Shown piece by piece: positions 33,643 through 42,498 of a stretch of 64,000 nt of DNA. The stretch is from the NCBI RefSeq assembly GCF_004761865.1, contig NZ_SJDM01000004.1:164392-228391 (forward strand), read 5' to 3'. The position numbers were made by a program, and so were the translations under genes. The first letter of the stretch is position 1. Each line of letters opens with the position of its first letter. Under the pieces are notes generated by a model. It had not been told where the DNA came from. It ran no database searches and worked only from the letters and a program-made list of their open reading frames with translations. Origin of the DNA: Crenalkalicoccus roseus. GTDB lineage: Bacteria > Pseudomonadota > Alphaproteobacteria > Acetobacterales > Acetobacteraceae.

Positions 33643-34311
33643 GTGCGAATCCTCTACCATCTCCCGCTCTCGCCCTTCTCCCGCAAGGTCCGGCTTGCGC
33701 TGGCCGAGAAGCGGATCCCCTACGAGCTGCGAATCGAGCAAGTCTGGGAGCGGCGGCCGGAGTTCCTCGAGCTGAACCCCGCCGGCACCGTGCCGGTGCT
33801 CGTCGAGGAGAATGGCCTTGCCATCTCCGACAGCTACGCCATCTGCGAATACCTGGAGGAGGCCTATCCCGATATAGACCTTCTCGGCCGCACCCTCGCG
33901 GAGCGAGCCGAGGTGCGGCGCCTAGTCGCCTGGTTCGACGGCAAGTTCGGCCAGGAGGTGACTGCGAACCTTCTCTACGAGAAGCAGATGAAGCGCCTGC
34001 TCGGTCGCGGCAATCCGGACGCCTCGGCGATCCGCGCGGGCTATGCCAATCTGCGCCCGCACCTCGACTATCTCGGCTGGCTGGCGGAAACGCGGGCTTG
34101 GCTCGCCGGACCGCGGGTGAGCCTGGCGGATTTTGCCGCCGCGGCGCATCTCTCCGCGCTCGACTACATCGGCGATGTTGACTGGTCGCTCAGCGATCCG
34201 GCGAAGGAATGGTACGCGAGGATGAAGTCCCGCCCCTGCTTTCGTGCCCTGCTGGCCGAGCGCGTCAGCGGCCTGACGCCGCCTCCGCACTACGCCGACC
34301 CCGACTTCTGA
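33643..34311 (+). CDS. fzlA: glutathione-S-transferase-fold protein, FzlA-like
   Basis: A 222-residue GST-fold protein with a thioredoxin-like N-terminal domain (LYHLPLSPFSRKVRLALAEK; NPAGTVPVLVEENG; SDSYAICEYLEEAYP) and an all-helical C-terminal domain. The PLSPFSRKVR start and a C-terminal tail rich in Pro, ending HYADPDF, resemble FzlA, the FtsZ-binding cell-constriction regulator of Caulobacter and other alphaproteobacteria, which lacks GST activity. It starts with GTG and is monocistronic, converging on phoB. The general GST-fold call is secure; the FzlA assignment rests on the two terminal motifs. Confidence 0.75.
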   Translation: MRILYHLPLSPFSRKVRLALAEKRIPYELRIEQVWERRPEFLELNPAGTVPVLVEENGLAISDSYAICEYLEEAYPDIDLLGRTLAERAEVRRLVAWFDGKFGQEVTANLLYEKQMKRLLGRGNPDASAIRAGYANLRPHLDYLGWLAETRAWLAGPRVSLADFAAAAHLSALDYIGDVDWSLSDPAKEWYARMKSRPCFRALLAERVSGLTPPPHYADPDF

Positions 34312-34333
34312 ACGGAAACGCCCGCGCGCCCCT

Positions 34334-35050
34334 TCAGGGACTCTCGGCATCCAGCGCGTAGCCGGCAGAGCGCACGGTGCGGATCAGGTCCGGCTCGTCT
34401 GGCCCGTTGATCGCCTTGCGCAGGCGGCGGATATGCACGTCCACGGTGCGCGGCTCGACATGGATGTCCCGGCCCCAAACCGCATCGAGGAGCTGCTCGC
34501 GCGAAAAGACCCGTCCCGGATGTTGCAGCAGAAACTCGAGCAGCCGGTACTCGGTGGGGCCGAGGTGCAGCGGCCTCCCGCCACGGAAGACGCGATGCGC
34601 GTCCTGATCCATGCGGATGTCTTGGTAGGCGAGGACGCCCTTGCTAGCGATGGTGCCGGAACGGCGCAGCAGCGCGCGGATGCGCGCGAGCAGATTCTCC
34701 ATGTCGAAGGGCTTGCTGATGTAGTCATCCGCCCCGGTATCGAGGGCGCGTACCGCATCCTGCTGCTCGGTGCGCGCGGTCAGCATGATGACGGGCAAGT
34801 CCCGCGTCGTCGGGCGACGGCGTATCTGGCGGCACACTTCGAGGCCGGAGAGGGAGGGCAGCATCCAGTCGAGCAGCACGAGATCAGGCCGTGCCTCGGC
34901 AACCCGAACGAGCGCCTCCTCCCCATCCGCCGCTTCCTCGACGCGGAAACCCTGTCTCTCCAAATTGTAGCGCAGCAGCGTCAGCAGCGGCGCCTCGTCC
35001 TCGACCACGAGGATGAGGGGCTTGGCGCTGCCTGTGATCAGCTCGGGCAT
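34334..35050 (-). CDS. phoB: phosphate regulon response regulator PhoB
   Basis: An OmpR-family response regulator of 238 aa. The receiver domain has the acidic pair E17/D18, phospho-acceptor D61 (LVLLDWMLP), T91 and K113 (ISKPFD). The winged-helix DNA-binding domain contains HLGPTEYRLLEFLLQHPGR and RTVDVHIRRLRKAI. It binds PHO boxes such as those at 39736-39775. It ends the pst operon, 25 bases after phoU. No phoR kinase gene is adjacent on either side, which is unusual since phoR commonly precedes pstS in alphaproteobacteria. Confidence 0.95.
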   Translation of the reverse strand: MPELITGSAKPLILVVEDEAPLLTLLRYNLERQGFRVEEAADGEEALVRVAEARPDLVLLDWMLPSLSGLEVCRQIRRRPTTRDLPVIMLTARTEQQDAVRALDTGADDYISKPFDMENLLARIRALLRRSGTIASKGVLAYQDIRMDQDAHRVFRGGRPLHLGPTEYRLLEFLLQHPGRVFSREQLLDAVWGRDIHVEPRTVDVHIRRLRKAINGPDEPDLIRTVRSAGYALDAESP

Positions 35051-35075
35051 CGGATGGTCCAGAGCAGGAGGCGTC

Positions 35076-35786
35076 TCACTCGGGGGGGCGGACCACGGCG
35101 TAGGCGGAGGTGTCGCCCTTCGGGCGCTCCTCCTCCAGCACGTCGCCGCGCACCGCGAAGTGGACCGTCTCGGCGATGTTAGTGGCGTGGTCACCGATGC
35201 GCTCCAGGTTCTTCGCAACGAACAGAAGGTGGGTCGCAGCGGTGATGTTGCGCGGATCCTCCATCATGAAGGTCAGCATCTCGCGGAAGATGCCGTTGTA
35301 GATGTCGTCCACCGGCTCGTCAGCGGCCCAGATCTCGTCGGCCTTTTCGGAGTCGTCATGAACCAGCGCGTCTATCGCACCCTTAAGGTTCTCCTGCACC
35401 AGCCGGGCCATGCGCTGGAATCCGTTCAGGCTCCCGATTGCCGGTTGTTCGGCGAGCACGATGCTGCGCTTGGCGGCATTGCGCGCATAATCGCCTATGC
35501 GCTCGAGGTCATGCGCGATCTTCAGCGCGGCGATGATGAGGCGCAGATCGCTGGCCACCGGCTGGCGCAGCGCCAGCAGGCGGACGCAGAATCCGTCCAC
35601 CTGGCGCTCCATGGCATCGAGCTCGGCGTCGCGCTGCACGACTTCAGTGGCGAGCTCGGTGTCCCTACGCACTAGGGCCTCGGTAGCGTCTGCCACCTGA
35701 CGCTCGGCCAGGCCACCCATGCGCACAATCATGTCTCGGAGGCGCTTCAATTCTTCTTCGTAGCTACGGATAGTGTGCGCGGGCAT
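35076..35786 (-). CDS. phoU: phosphate signalling protein PhoU
   Basis: A 236-residue cytoplasmic protein made of two three-helix PhoU repeats that links the Pst transporter to PhoR and keeps PhoB inactive in high phosphate. Each repeat has the metal-binding ER-IGD signature: DLERIGDYARNAAKR in the first and NLERIGDHATNIAE in the second. GGGAGG lies a few bases before ATG 35786. It sits between pstB and phoB in the operon. Confidence 0.95.
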   Translation of the reverse strand: MPAHTIRSYEEELKRLRDMIVRMGGLAERQVADATEALVRRDTELATEVVQRDAELDAMERQVDGFCVRLLALRQPVASDLRLIIAALKIAHDLERIGDYARNAAKRSIVLAEQPAIGSLNGFQRMARLVQENLKGAIDALVHDDSEKADEIWAADEPVDDIYNGIFREMLTFMMEDPRNITAATHLLFVAKNLERIGDHATNIAETVHFAVRGDVLEEERPKGDTSAYAVVRPPE

Positions 35787-35811
35787 CTTGGCGTGCCTCC
35801 CTTTTGTCGAC

Positions 35812-36651
35812 TCAGCCAAAGCGTCCGGTGATGTATTCCTGTGTCCGCTGCTCACGAGGTGCAGTGAATAGCTGCGCAGCAGGTGCTACCTCGACCAGCT
35901 CACCCAGATAGAAGAATGCCACCTGATCAGCGCAGCGCGCCGCTTGCTGCATATTGTGGGTAACGATGCAGATGGTGAAGTCGCGCTTCAGCTCGTCTAT
36001 CAGTTCCTCGATTTTCAAGGTGGAGATAGGGTCAAGTGCCGAAGTTGGCTCATCGAACAAGATCACCTCCGGTCGTACCGCGATAGTGCGAGCGATGCAC
36101 AGCCGCTGCTGCTGCCCACCCGAAAGACCCAGGGCGGAGCGCTGCAGCCGGTCCTTCACCTCGTCCCAGATGGCGGCACGGGAAAGCGCCCATTCCACGC
36201 GCTCGTCCATCTGTGCTTTGGACAGTCGTTCGTGCAAGCGGACGCCAAAGGCGATGTTTTCATAGATCGTCATCGGGAAGGGGGTGGGCTTCTGGAACAC
36301 CATGCCCACCTTCGCACGCAGCTCGTTCAGGTCCACGTCGGGGGCGATGATGTTACGCCCGTCCATGATCACCTCCCCCTCCGCCCGCTGACCAGGGTAG
36401 AGGCTGTACATTCGGTTCAGCACCCGCAGCAGGGTGGACTTGCCGCAGCCCGAGGGACCGATCATGCCGGTCACTTGGCGGTCGGGTAATTCGAGGCTGA
36501 CGCCCTTCAAGGCCTTCAAGTCGCCATAATAGAAGTCGAGGTTGCGGATGGAGATGCGGGAGATCGTGTTGATGGCAGCTTCGGAGCGAGCCTGCATGCC
36601 GCCGAAGCTGCCCGTCGTGCGGGCGCCAGTCTCTGCCGTGGTCGAGCTCAT
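35812..36651 (-). CDS. pstB: phosphate ABC transporter ATP-binding protein PstB
   Basis: A 279-residue ATPase of the high-affinity phosphate importer. Walker [10 protein letters not shown], the PstB-specific [19 protein letters not shown]-loop, [16 protein letters not shown] and Walker [13 protein letters not shown] are visible, with [12 protein letters not shown] as the switch region. The N-terminal ~30 residues are poorly conserved. Local GC is low for this genome: 31 of 60 bases at 35941-36000 and 29 of 60 at 36001-36060. Confidence 0.96.
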   Translation of the reverse strand: MSSTTAETGARTTGSFGGMQARSEAAINTISRISIRNLDFYYGDLKALKGVSLELPDRQVTGMIGPSGCGKSTLLRVLNRMYSLYPGQRAEGEVIMDGRNIIAPDVDLNELRAKVGMVFQKPTPFPMTIYENIAFGVRLHERLSKAQMDERVEWALSRAAIWDEVKDRLQRSALGLSGGQQQRLCIARTIAVRPEVILFDEPTSALDPISTLKIEELIDELKRDFTICIVTHNMQQAARCADQVAFFYLGELVEVAPAAQLFTAPREQRTQEYITGRFG

Positions 36652-36662
36652 GGCCTGCTCCC

Positions 36663-37565
36663 TCAGTGGCGGCGCCGCAACAGTATGCGGGCGGCGATGT
36701 TGATGGCCAGCACTCCCAGGGTAACCAGCAGCGCACCGGTCCAAGCAATCTGGATCAGGTCGGGGAAGCCGGAGTTGGCCTGCTGATAGATGGCGATCGG
36801 CAGGCTGGCCATGGCCCGGCCGAGATCGGTGCTCATCACGTTGTTGCCGAAGGAGGTGAGCAGCAGCGGCGCCGTCTCGCCGGCGATACGGGCCACCGCC
36901 AGCAGCACGCCGGTGATGATGCCGGACAGCGCGGCGCGGTAGCAGACCAGTAGGATCATCTTCCATTTCGGCGCGCCAAGCGCGATCACCGCCTCGCGCA
37001 ACGTGTTCGGGATGAGCTGCAGCATGTCCTCCGTAGTACGCACCACCACGGGAATGACGATGATGGCGAGCGCGAGCGCCCCCGCAAGCCCGGAGAAGCC
37101 GCCCATGGGCAGCACCACGAGCTGGTAGATGAACAGCCCGATCAGGATCGAGGGCGCGGAGAGCAGCACGTCGGAGACGAAACGCACCGCGCTGCCGAAG
37201 GCGGAATCCCGCGCATACTCCGCGAGGTAGGTGCCGACCAAGAGGCCGATCGGGGTGCCGATCAGCGTCGCCAGCCCGACCTGCATCAGCGAGCCGACGA
37301 TGGCGTGGGAGAGGCCGCCGCGGGGCAGGGTCTCGTCGCCGTAGCGGGTCGGCTGGAACTCCGTAGTCAGCGTCAGCCAGTCGAGCATCGGCAGGCCCCG
37401 CCAGAGCAGGGTGACGAGGATCGAGGCCAGGAAGAACAGCCCGACCAACGTCGCGGCGATGCACAGCCAGCGGATCGCGGCATCCGTGCGCCGGCGCCGG
37501 CGCCCGAGCGCACGGGCGACAGTGAGGTCCTTGGCCGGAGCGAGGGCAGTGGCGGCAGCGCTCAT
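36663..37565 (-). CDS. pstA: phosphate ABC transporter permease PstA
   Basis: A 300-residue inner-membrane permease with six spans; an Arg-rich N-terminus ([17 protein letters not shown]) precedes the first. The MetI-type coupling loop lies at [22 protein letters not shown]. It partners PstC in the channel. ATG 37565 is eight bases after the pstC stop, and pstB follows after 11. Confidence 0.94.
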   Translation of the reverse strand: MSAAATALAPAKDLTVARALGRRRRRTDAAIRWLCIAATLVGLFFLASILVTLLWRGLPMLDWLTLTTEFQPTRYGDETLPRGGLSHAIVGSLMQVGLATLIGTPIGLLVGTYLAEYARDSAFGSAVRFVSDVLLSAPSILIGLFIYQLVVLPMGGFSGLAGALALAIIVIPVVVRTTEDMLQLIPNTLREAVIALGAPKWKMILLVCYRAALSGIITGVLLAVARIAGETAPLLLTSFGNNVMSTDLGRAMASLPIAIYQQANSGFPDLIQIAWTGALLVTLGVLAINIAARILLRRRH

Positions 37566-37573
37566 CAGGGGTC

Positions 37574-38557
37574 TTAGACCTTCAGGCGCGGGCGCAGCAG
37601 CCAGCGCGACAGGGCAAGCACGAGGAAGGAAAGGACGAACAACAGGAAGCCGAGGGCGAACAGCGCGCTCTGCTGCAGGCTGCCCATCAGGCTCTCAGGG
37701 AACTCCATGGCAATGACCGAAGCGATAGTATTGGTCGGATCAAACAGCGACTGCGGCAGGCGGTTGGCGTTGCCGATCACGAAGGTAACAGCCATGGTCT
37801 CCCCCAGCGCTCGACCGAGGCCGAGCATGACACCGCCGGCGACTGAGATGCGCGTATAGGGTAGCACCACGCTGCGCACCACCTCCCAACGCGTGGCACC
37901 GACAGCATAGGCGCTCTCCTTGTACACCGGTGGCACCTGCTCGAAAACGTCGCGCATGGTGGCTGCGATGAAGGGTAGGATCATGATCGCCAGCACCAAG
38001 CTCGCCGTAAACAAATTGGTGCCGCCGAAGCTTACGCTGTCAAATAGGAAACCGATCAGGGGCAGAGAGGCCAGAGTGTCGCCGAAAGTGAGCTGTATGC
38101 GCAGCTGTACGAAGGGGGCCAGCACGAACAGGCCCCACATGCCGTAGATGATGGAGGGAATTGCCGCCAGCAGCTCGATCGCAGTGCCGACTGGACGTCG
38201 TAGCCAGAGGGGCGCGAGCTCGGTCAGAAAGAAGGCAATGCCGAAAGCCACCGGCACCGCAAAAATGATGGCCAGGAGCGATGAGATCAGGGTACCGAAG
38301 ATGGCAACGAAGCCGCCGAAGCGCTCTCGTCCTTCCACAGGGTCCCATTCCGTACTAGTGATGAAGCCTACACCAAACTCCTGGAAAGCCGGGAGTGCGC
38401 CAACAAAAAGCGTGACGATGATGCCACCAAGCAGGACCAGCACGACCAAGCCGGCTGCCCTGCAAAGACCCTCAAAAACAATATCGCCTGTGCTGGCTCT
38501 CCCGCGGCGTCGCACCGCCGTAGGGGGGGTGATGGCGCCAATCGTGGCTTGGCTCAC
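37574..38557 (-). CDS. pstC: phosphate ABC transporter permease PstC
   Basis: A 327-residue permease with six or seven hydrophobic segments. The coupling loop contains [20 protein letters not shown], and [12 protein letters not shown] and [15 protein letters not shown] are typical PstC phrases. The start is GTG at 38557, preceded by CGGGAG. A 50-bp gap separates it from pstS, the largest gap in the operon. Confidence 0.93.
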   Translation of the reverse strand: MSQATIGAITPPTAVRRRGRASTGDIVFEGLCRAAGLVVLVLLGGIIVTLFVGALPAFQEFGVGFITSTEWDPVEGRERFGGFVAIFGTLISSLLAIIFAVPVAFGIAFFLTELAPLWLRRPVGTAIELLAAIPSIIYGMWGLFVLAPFVQLRIQLTFGDTLASLPLIGFLFDSVSFGGTNLFTASLVLAIMILPFIAATMRDVFEQVPPVYKESAYAVGATRWEVVRSVVLPYTRISVAGGVMLGLGRALGETMAVTFVIGNANRLPQSLFDPTNTIASVIAMEFPESLMGSLQQSALFALGFLLFVLSFLVLALSRWLLRPRLKV

Positions 38558-38607
38558 TGCGCACTCCCGGGATCAGCAAATCGAGGTTGCGCCCCACCTC
38601 GGTCGTT

Positions 38608-39666
38608 TCAGGCAGACCAGACCGGGGTGCCGTCCGGTGTCCGTATCCGCTCGCGCCACGCCTTGCGCACCAACTCATGCACTTCGGAAGGCAGCGGGAT
38701 GTATTCAAGCTGCTCCGCTGCGCGACTACCCTCACGGAAAGCCCAGTCAAAGAAACGCATGGTGTTGCGGCTGGCTTCGACGCGCTCCGCGGTTGGGTTG
38801 GTCGGCAGCAGGATGTAGGTGCCGGTGGTGATCGGCCACACCTTCTCACCCTGAAGGTCAATGGTATCAGGCGCCATGTTCGGCACCGACCAGTCGGCCG
38901 CCGCTGCTGCAGCGATGAATGCATCCCGTTCGGCGCGCACAAAGGTGCCGGCGCGGTTGCGAAGCTGTACGCGCACTAGACGGTTCACCACCGCATAAGC
39001 GTTCTCGACATAGCCGATAGCGCCGGGGGTGTTTCGGACCGTGTTCGATACTCCTTCATTGCCTCGCGCCCCTTGGCCAGCCGGCCAGCTTACCGAGGTG
39101 CCAGCACCAGGGCCGCTTCGCCATGCCTCGGAGACACGAGCGAGATAAGTGGTGAAGCCCCAGGTTGTGCCCGAAGCATCGGCGCGGTAGGCCGGCGCCA
39201 CCGGCAGGTTCGGCAGCCGCAGGTCGCGGTTGAGCTCAACCAGCCGCTCGTCGTTCCAGCGACGCACGCGGCCAAGGAACATCTCCGCCAACAGCTCCGG
39301 CGAGAGGCGCACTTGGCTGTCCTGCACGCCCGGCAGGTTCACAATCGGCACAATCGAACCCAGCACAGTTGGAAACTGCAACAGATTACGCTCGGCGAGC
39401 TGCTCAACAGTCAATGGCGCATCGGTAGCGCCGAAATCCACAGTACGGTTGGTGATCTGATTGATGCCACCTCCCGAGCCTATGGACTGGTAGTTGAGCT
39501 GGATCCCAATCGCCTCACGCGCCGCCTGCGCCCAGCGCTCGTAGAGCGGACGCGGGAAGGTGGCGCCGGCCCCGGTGATCTGCGCCTGCTGCGCCCGTGC
39601 GGCGCGGGGCAGGAGGGGAAGCGTCGTGGCCGCCGCGGCGGCAGCAAGAAGGGTGCGTCGGTTCAC
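38608..39666 (-). CDS. pstS: phosphate-binding periplasmic protein PstS
   Basis: A 352-residue solute-binding protein. The GTG start at 39666 opens a signal peptide NRRTLLAAAAAATTLP with a twin-Arg pair (possibly Tat, possibly Sec) and cleavage near ARAQ (25). The phosphate-binding loops are GAGATFPRPLYERW, the IGSGGGI region, DFGATDAPL and the RADASGTT loop. It is the first gene of pstSCAB-phoU-phoB, downstream of four PHO half-sites, so it should be strongly induced by phosphate starvation. Confidence 0.95.
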   Translation of the reverse strand: MNRRTLLAAAAAATTLPLLPRAARAQQAQITGAGATFPRPLYERWAQAAREAIGIQLNYQSIGSGGGINQITNRTVDFGATDAPLTVEQLAERNLLQFPTVLGSIVPIVNLPGVQDSQVRLSPELLAEMFLGRVRRWNDERLVELNRDLRLPNLPVAPAYRADASGTTWGFTTYLARVSEAWRSGPGAGTSVSWPAGQGARGNEGVSNTVRNTPGAIGYVENAYAVVNRLVRVQLRNRAGTFVRAERDAFIAAAAAADWSVPNMAPDTIDLQGEKVWPITTGTYILLPTNPTAERVEASRNTMRFFDWAFREGSRAAEQLEYIPLPSEVHELVRKAWRERIRTPDGTPVWSA

Positions 39667-39721
39667 GCGTCTCTCTCCGGCACGAGGTGGCCGGGGGGCG
39701 GACCCCGCCGGCGGCGCCCTG

Positions 39722-39775
39722 CTTAGACCTTCGCCACGACAGCCATGTTGCAGCCCGGTGAAGCTTCCATGACAG
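39722..39775 (-). promoter_or_regulatory. PHO-box array and pstS promoter
   Basis: Read on the minus strand, four seven-base half-sites follow at exact 11-base steps: CTGTCAT (39775-39769), GCTTCAC (39764-39758), CTGCAAC (39753-39747), CTGTCGT (39742-39736). The consensus PhoB half-site is CTGTCAT, with 11-bp repeat spacing. A -10-like TCTAAG (39727-39722) lies eight bases after the last. PhoB-activated promoters replace the -35 with such boxes. The leader to the GTG at 39666 is about 50 bases. Confidence 0.8.
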
Positions 39776-39784
39776 TCCGCCCCC

Positions 39785-40573
39785 TCAGCCGCACCAAGTG
39801 GGCGGGCGCTTCTCCCGGAAGGCCCGCAGCCCTTCCTTGCCCTCGGCCGAGGCGCGCTGCATCCAGCCCTCATGCGCGAGCAGGGCCATCTGCCGGGCAT
39901 CCAGCGTGAGGCCGTTGGCGCCGAGCAGCGAGGCTTTGGCCACCGCTGCCGCGCCCGGGGCGGCCCGCAGCACCTCGCCAAGGATCGCCTCCAGGCGGGC
40001 CTCGATCTCCGCCGCCGGCACCACCTCGTGCACCAGGCCGATGCGCAGCGCCTCGGCGGCGCCGAAGCGCTCCCCGGTCACCGCGTAGCGCCGGGCGTGC
40101 CGAACCCCCATGGCCTGAACCATCTGGGTGGAGATCGGCGTCGGGGCGACGCCGACGCGCACCTCGGTCAGGCCGAACACCGCCTCCGGCACCGCCAGCG
40201 CCACGTCCACGCAGCAGGCGAGGCCGCAGCCGCCGCCGAAGCAGGCACCCTGGATCACCGCGATGGTGGGGCGGGGGAACTCGTTCAGCCGCTGCATCGC
40301 CGTGGTGGTGGCGAGGGAGGCCTGAAAGGCTTGCTCCGGCGGGTATTCCGCCACCTTGGCCAGCCAGTCGAGGTCGGCGCCGGCGGCGAAGTGCCGGCCC
40401 GCGCCGCGCAGCACCAGCGCCCGCAGCGAGGCGTCTCCCGCAAGGTCCGCGAGCCCCGCGATCAGCGCCTCGAGCAGCGCCGCGTCATAGGCGTTGCCCA
40501 CCCGCGGCCGGTTCAGCGTGACGGTGGCGATGCCGCGCCCGTCACGCGCGATCAGCACAGGCTCCTCGGCCAT
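39785..40573 (-). CDS. enoyl-CoA hydratase/isomerase family protein
   Basis: A 262-residue crotonase-fold enzyme. The oxyanion-hole motifs are RHFAAGADLDWL and QGACFGGGCGLA; the catalytic-Glu region reads LTEVRVGVAPTPIS. The sequence resembles methylglutaconyl-CoA/isohexenylglutaconyl-CoA hydratases (LiuC/AtuE group) more than fatty-acid FadB types, judging by the GVAPTPIS phrase and GLVHEVVP, but the substrate is unproven. Shine-Dalgarno AAGGAAAG precedes ATG 40573. Divergent from the gamma-glutamyltransferase gene; the pstS promoter begins just after its stop codon. Confidence 0.85.
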   Translation of the reverse strand: MAEEPVLIARDGRGIATVTLNRPRVGNAYDAALLEALIAGLADLAGDASLRALVLRGAGRHFAAGADLDWLAKVAEYPPEQAFQASLATTTAMQRLNEFPRPTIAVIQGACFGGGCGLACCVDVALAVPEAVFGLTEVRVGVAPTPISTQMVQAMGVRHARRYAVTGERFGAAEALRIGLVHEVVPAAEIEARLEAILGEVLRAAPGAAAVAKASLLGANGLTLDARQMALLAHEGWMQRASAEGKEGLRAFREKRPPTWCG

Positions 40574-40607
40574 GGTGCTTTCCTTCTTCCTGGCGCCGCA
40601 TTCTCGC

Positions 40608-40642
40608 CCCGTGCGCGCGGCGTTGACAGGGGGGCGCACGGG
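40608..40642. promoter_or_regulatory. inverted repeat in the echA-like/ggt-like divergent gap
   Basis: CCCGTGCGC (40608-40616) and GCGCACGGG (40634-40642) are perfect nine-base arms separated by 17 bases that contain TTGACA (40623-40628). It could be an operator for the two divergent genes, although no good -10 follows the TTGACA. Confidence 0.35.
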
Positions 40643-40681
40643 CGGGGAGGCTGGCACGCTCGCGGTTCGGGGACGCTGCCC

Positions 40682-42385
40682 ATGCCTGCCACCCGCCCTA
40701 CCCTGCACGGCACGCGCCATGCCGTCTCGGCTGGCCACTACCTGGCCGCCGCCGCCGGCTTCTCGGTGCTGGAGGCCGGGGGCAACGCCGTGGATGCTGG
40801 CTGCGCCATGGGCCTCGTCCTCGGCGTGGTGCTGCCCGATCTCGTCAATGTCGCGGGCGTGGCGCCGATCATGATCCGCAAGGCGGACGGGACGGTGGAG
40901 ACCATTGCCGGCCTCGGCCACTGGCCGCGCGACCTGCCGCCCGACCTGTTCCTGCGCGCGCATGGCGGGCGGATTCCTCAGGGAGTGCTGCGCTGCGTCG
41001 TGCCCGCCGCGCCGGATGCCTGGATCACCGCGCTGGAGCGGCACGGCACCATGTCCTTCGGCGAGGTCGCCGGCCACGCCATCCGCCACGCTGAGGACGG
41101 CTTCGCGGTGCATGCCATCCTGGCCGCGAACATCCGCGACCACGCGGCAGAATATGCGCGCTGGCCGGCGAATGCCGCCATCTTCCTCCCCGAGGGGCGC
41201 TGCCCGGAGCCGGGGGAGCGCTTCGTGCAGCCTGATCTGGCCCGCACCCTGCGGTTCATGGCCGATGAGGAGGCGCGCGCGGCGGCCAGGGGAGGGCGGC
41301 TCGCCGGCCTCGCCGCCGCGCATGCCGCCTTCTATCGCGGCGACATCGCGCGCGAGATCACCGCCTTCGTGCGTCGCGAGGGCGGCTTCCTCTCCATGCG
41401 CGACATGGAGGGCTTCCGCTCCCGGCTCGAGCCCGCGGTGCGCCGGCGCTGGCGGGGGCATGAGGTGCTCACCTGCGGCCCCTGGTGCCAGGGGCCGGCC
41501 CTGCTCGAGGCGCTGCTGCTGCTGGAGCGTGCGGGGCTCGACGGGCTCGGCCACAACGGCCCGGACTACCTGCACCTGCTCGCCGAATGCCTGAAGGCGG
41601 CGATGGCGGACCGCGAATACCATTTCGGCGACCCGGCCTTCGTGGAGGTGCCGCTTGAGCATCTGCTGTCCGAGGCGCATCTCGCGGCGCGCCTGCGTGG
41701 CATCCGGCGCGACCGTGCCCTGCCGGACATGCCGCCGCCGCTGCTGCCCACTGCGGCAACGGCGCCCGCTTCCGCCCCTGCCGCCGCGCCTCCGGCGGAG
41801 GCCGACACCTCCTACTGCTGCGCCGTGGACCGCTGGGGCAATGCCTTCAGCGCCACGCCCTCGGACGGGTCCTGGAACGCGCCGGTGGTGCCTGGCCTTG
41901 GCCTCATCCCCTCGCCGCGTGGCAGCCAGAGCCGGCCCCACCCTGCCCACCCCGCCGGCGTCGCGCCCGGCAAGCGCCCGCGCCTGACGCCGAACCCGGC
42001 GATGGTGGTGACGCGCGAGGGCGGAGTGATGCCCTTTGGCACCCCGGGCGGGGACGTGCAGGTGCAGGCCATGCTGCAGGTGCTGCTGAACATCCTGCAT
42101 TTCGGCATGGAGGTGCAGGAGGCGATCGAGGCGCCGCGCATCGCCAGCTATTCCTTCCCCTCCTCCTTCGCGCCCTTCGAGCATTTCCCAGGCCGCCTAG
42201 CCGTGGAGGGCGCGATTCCCCGCGCCACGAGCGAGGCGCTCGCCGCCCGCGGCCACGCTGTGACGGACTGGCCGGACCGGACATGGCTTGCCGGCGCGGT
42301 GGAGGTGGTGCTGGCCGATCCGCGGCGGGGAATGCTCGCCGCCGGCGCCGATCCGCGCCGGCCCGCCTATGCGATCGCAAGCTGA
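40682..42385 (+). CDS. gamma-glutamyltransferase family protein
   Basis: A 567-residue Ntn-hydrolase with no obvious signal peptide, so probably cytoplasmic. EAGGNAVDAGCAMG (31-44), the long alpha-subunit region, then a Pro/Ala linker and the autoprocessing site at ADTSYCCAVD, where Thr376 would become the N-terminal nucleophile. The beta-subunit shows NPAMVVTREGG and FGTPGGDVQVQAMLQVLLN. It keeps the catalytic Thr that the lipoprotein at 7307-8803 lacks, although the second residue is Ser and the His is replaced by Tyr, so specificity may differ from true GGT. It may act as an acylase on an amide such as that handled by the nearby amidase. Confidence 0.83.
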   Translation: MPATRPTLHGTRHAVSAGHYLAAAAGFSVLEAGGNAVDAGCAMGLVLGVVLPDLVNVAGVAPIMIRKADGTVETIAGLGHWPRDLPPDLFLRAHGGRIPQGVLRCVVPAAPDAWITALERHGTMSFGEVAGHAIRHAEDGFAVHAILAANIRDHAAEYARWPANAAIFLPEGRCPEPGERFVQPDLARTLRFMADEEARAAARGGRLAGLAAAHAAFYRGDIAREITAFVRREGGFLSMRDMEGFRSRLEPAVRRRWRGHEVLTCGPWCQGPALLEALLLLERAGLDGLGHNGPDYLHLLAECLKAAMADREYHFGDPAFVEVPLEHLLSEAHLAARLRGIRRDRALPDMPPPLLPTAATAPASAPAAAPPAEADTSYCCAVDRWGNAFSATPSDGSWNAPVVPGLGLIPSPRGSQSRPHPAHPAGVAPGKRPRLTPNPAMVVTREGGVMPFGTPGGDVQVQAMLQVLLNILHFGMEVQEAIEAPRIASYSFPSSFAPFEHFPGRLAVEGAIPRATSEALAARGHAVTDWPDRTWLAGAVEVVLADPRRGMLAAGADPRRPAYAIAS

Positions 42386-42415
42386 GGCCCGGCACCCGGC
42401 CGGCGGAGGAGGGTT

Positions 42416-42442
42416 GCCGGGGCGGTGAAGCGGCCGCCCGGC
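42416..42442. terminator. possible bidirectional terminator
   Basis: GCCGGGGCGG (42416-42425) and CCGCCCGGC (42434-42442) form a nine-bp stem with one bulge and an eight-base loop, between the convergent ggt-like and Bug genes. No T-tract. Confidence 0.35.
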
Positions 42443-42498
42443 GGCAGTGGCGGCATGACCCTTCGGTGCGGATCGCGCCGCGGCGCGGAGTGCTCCCG

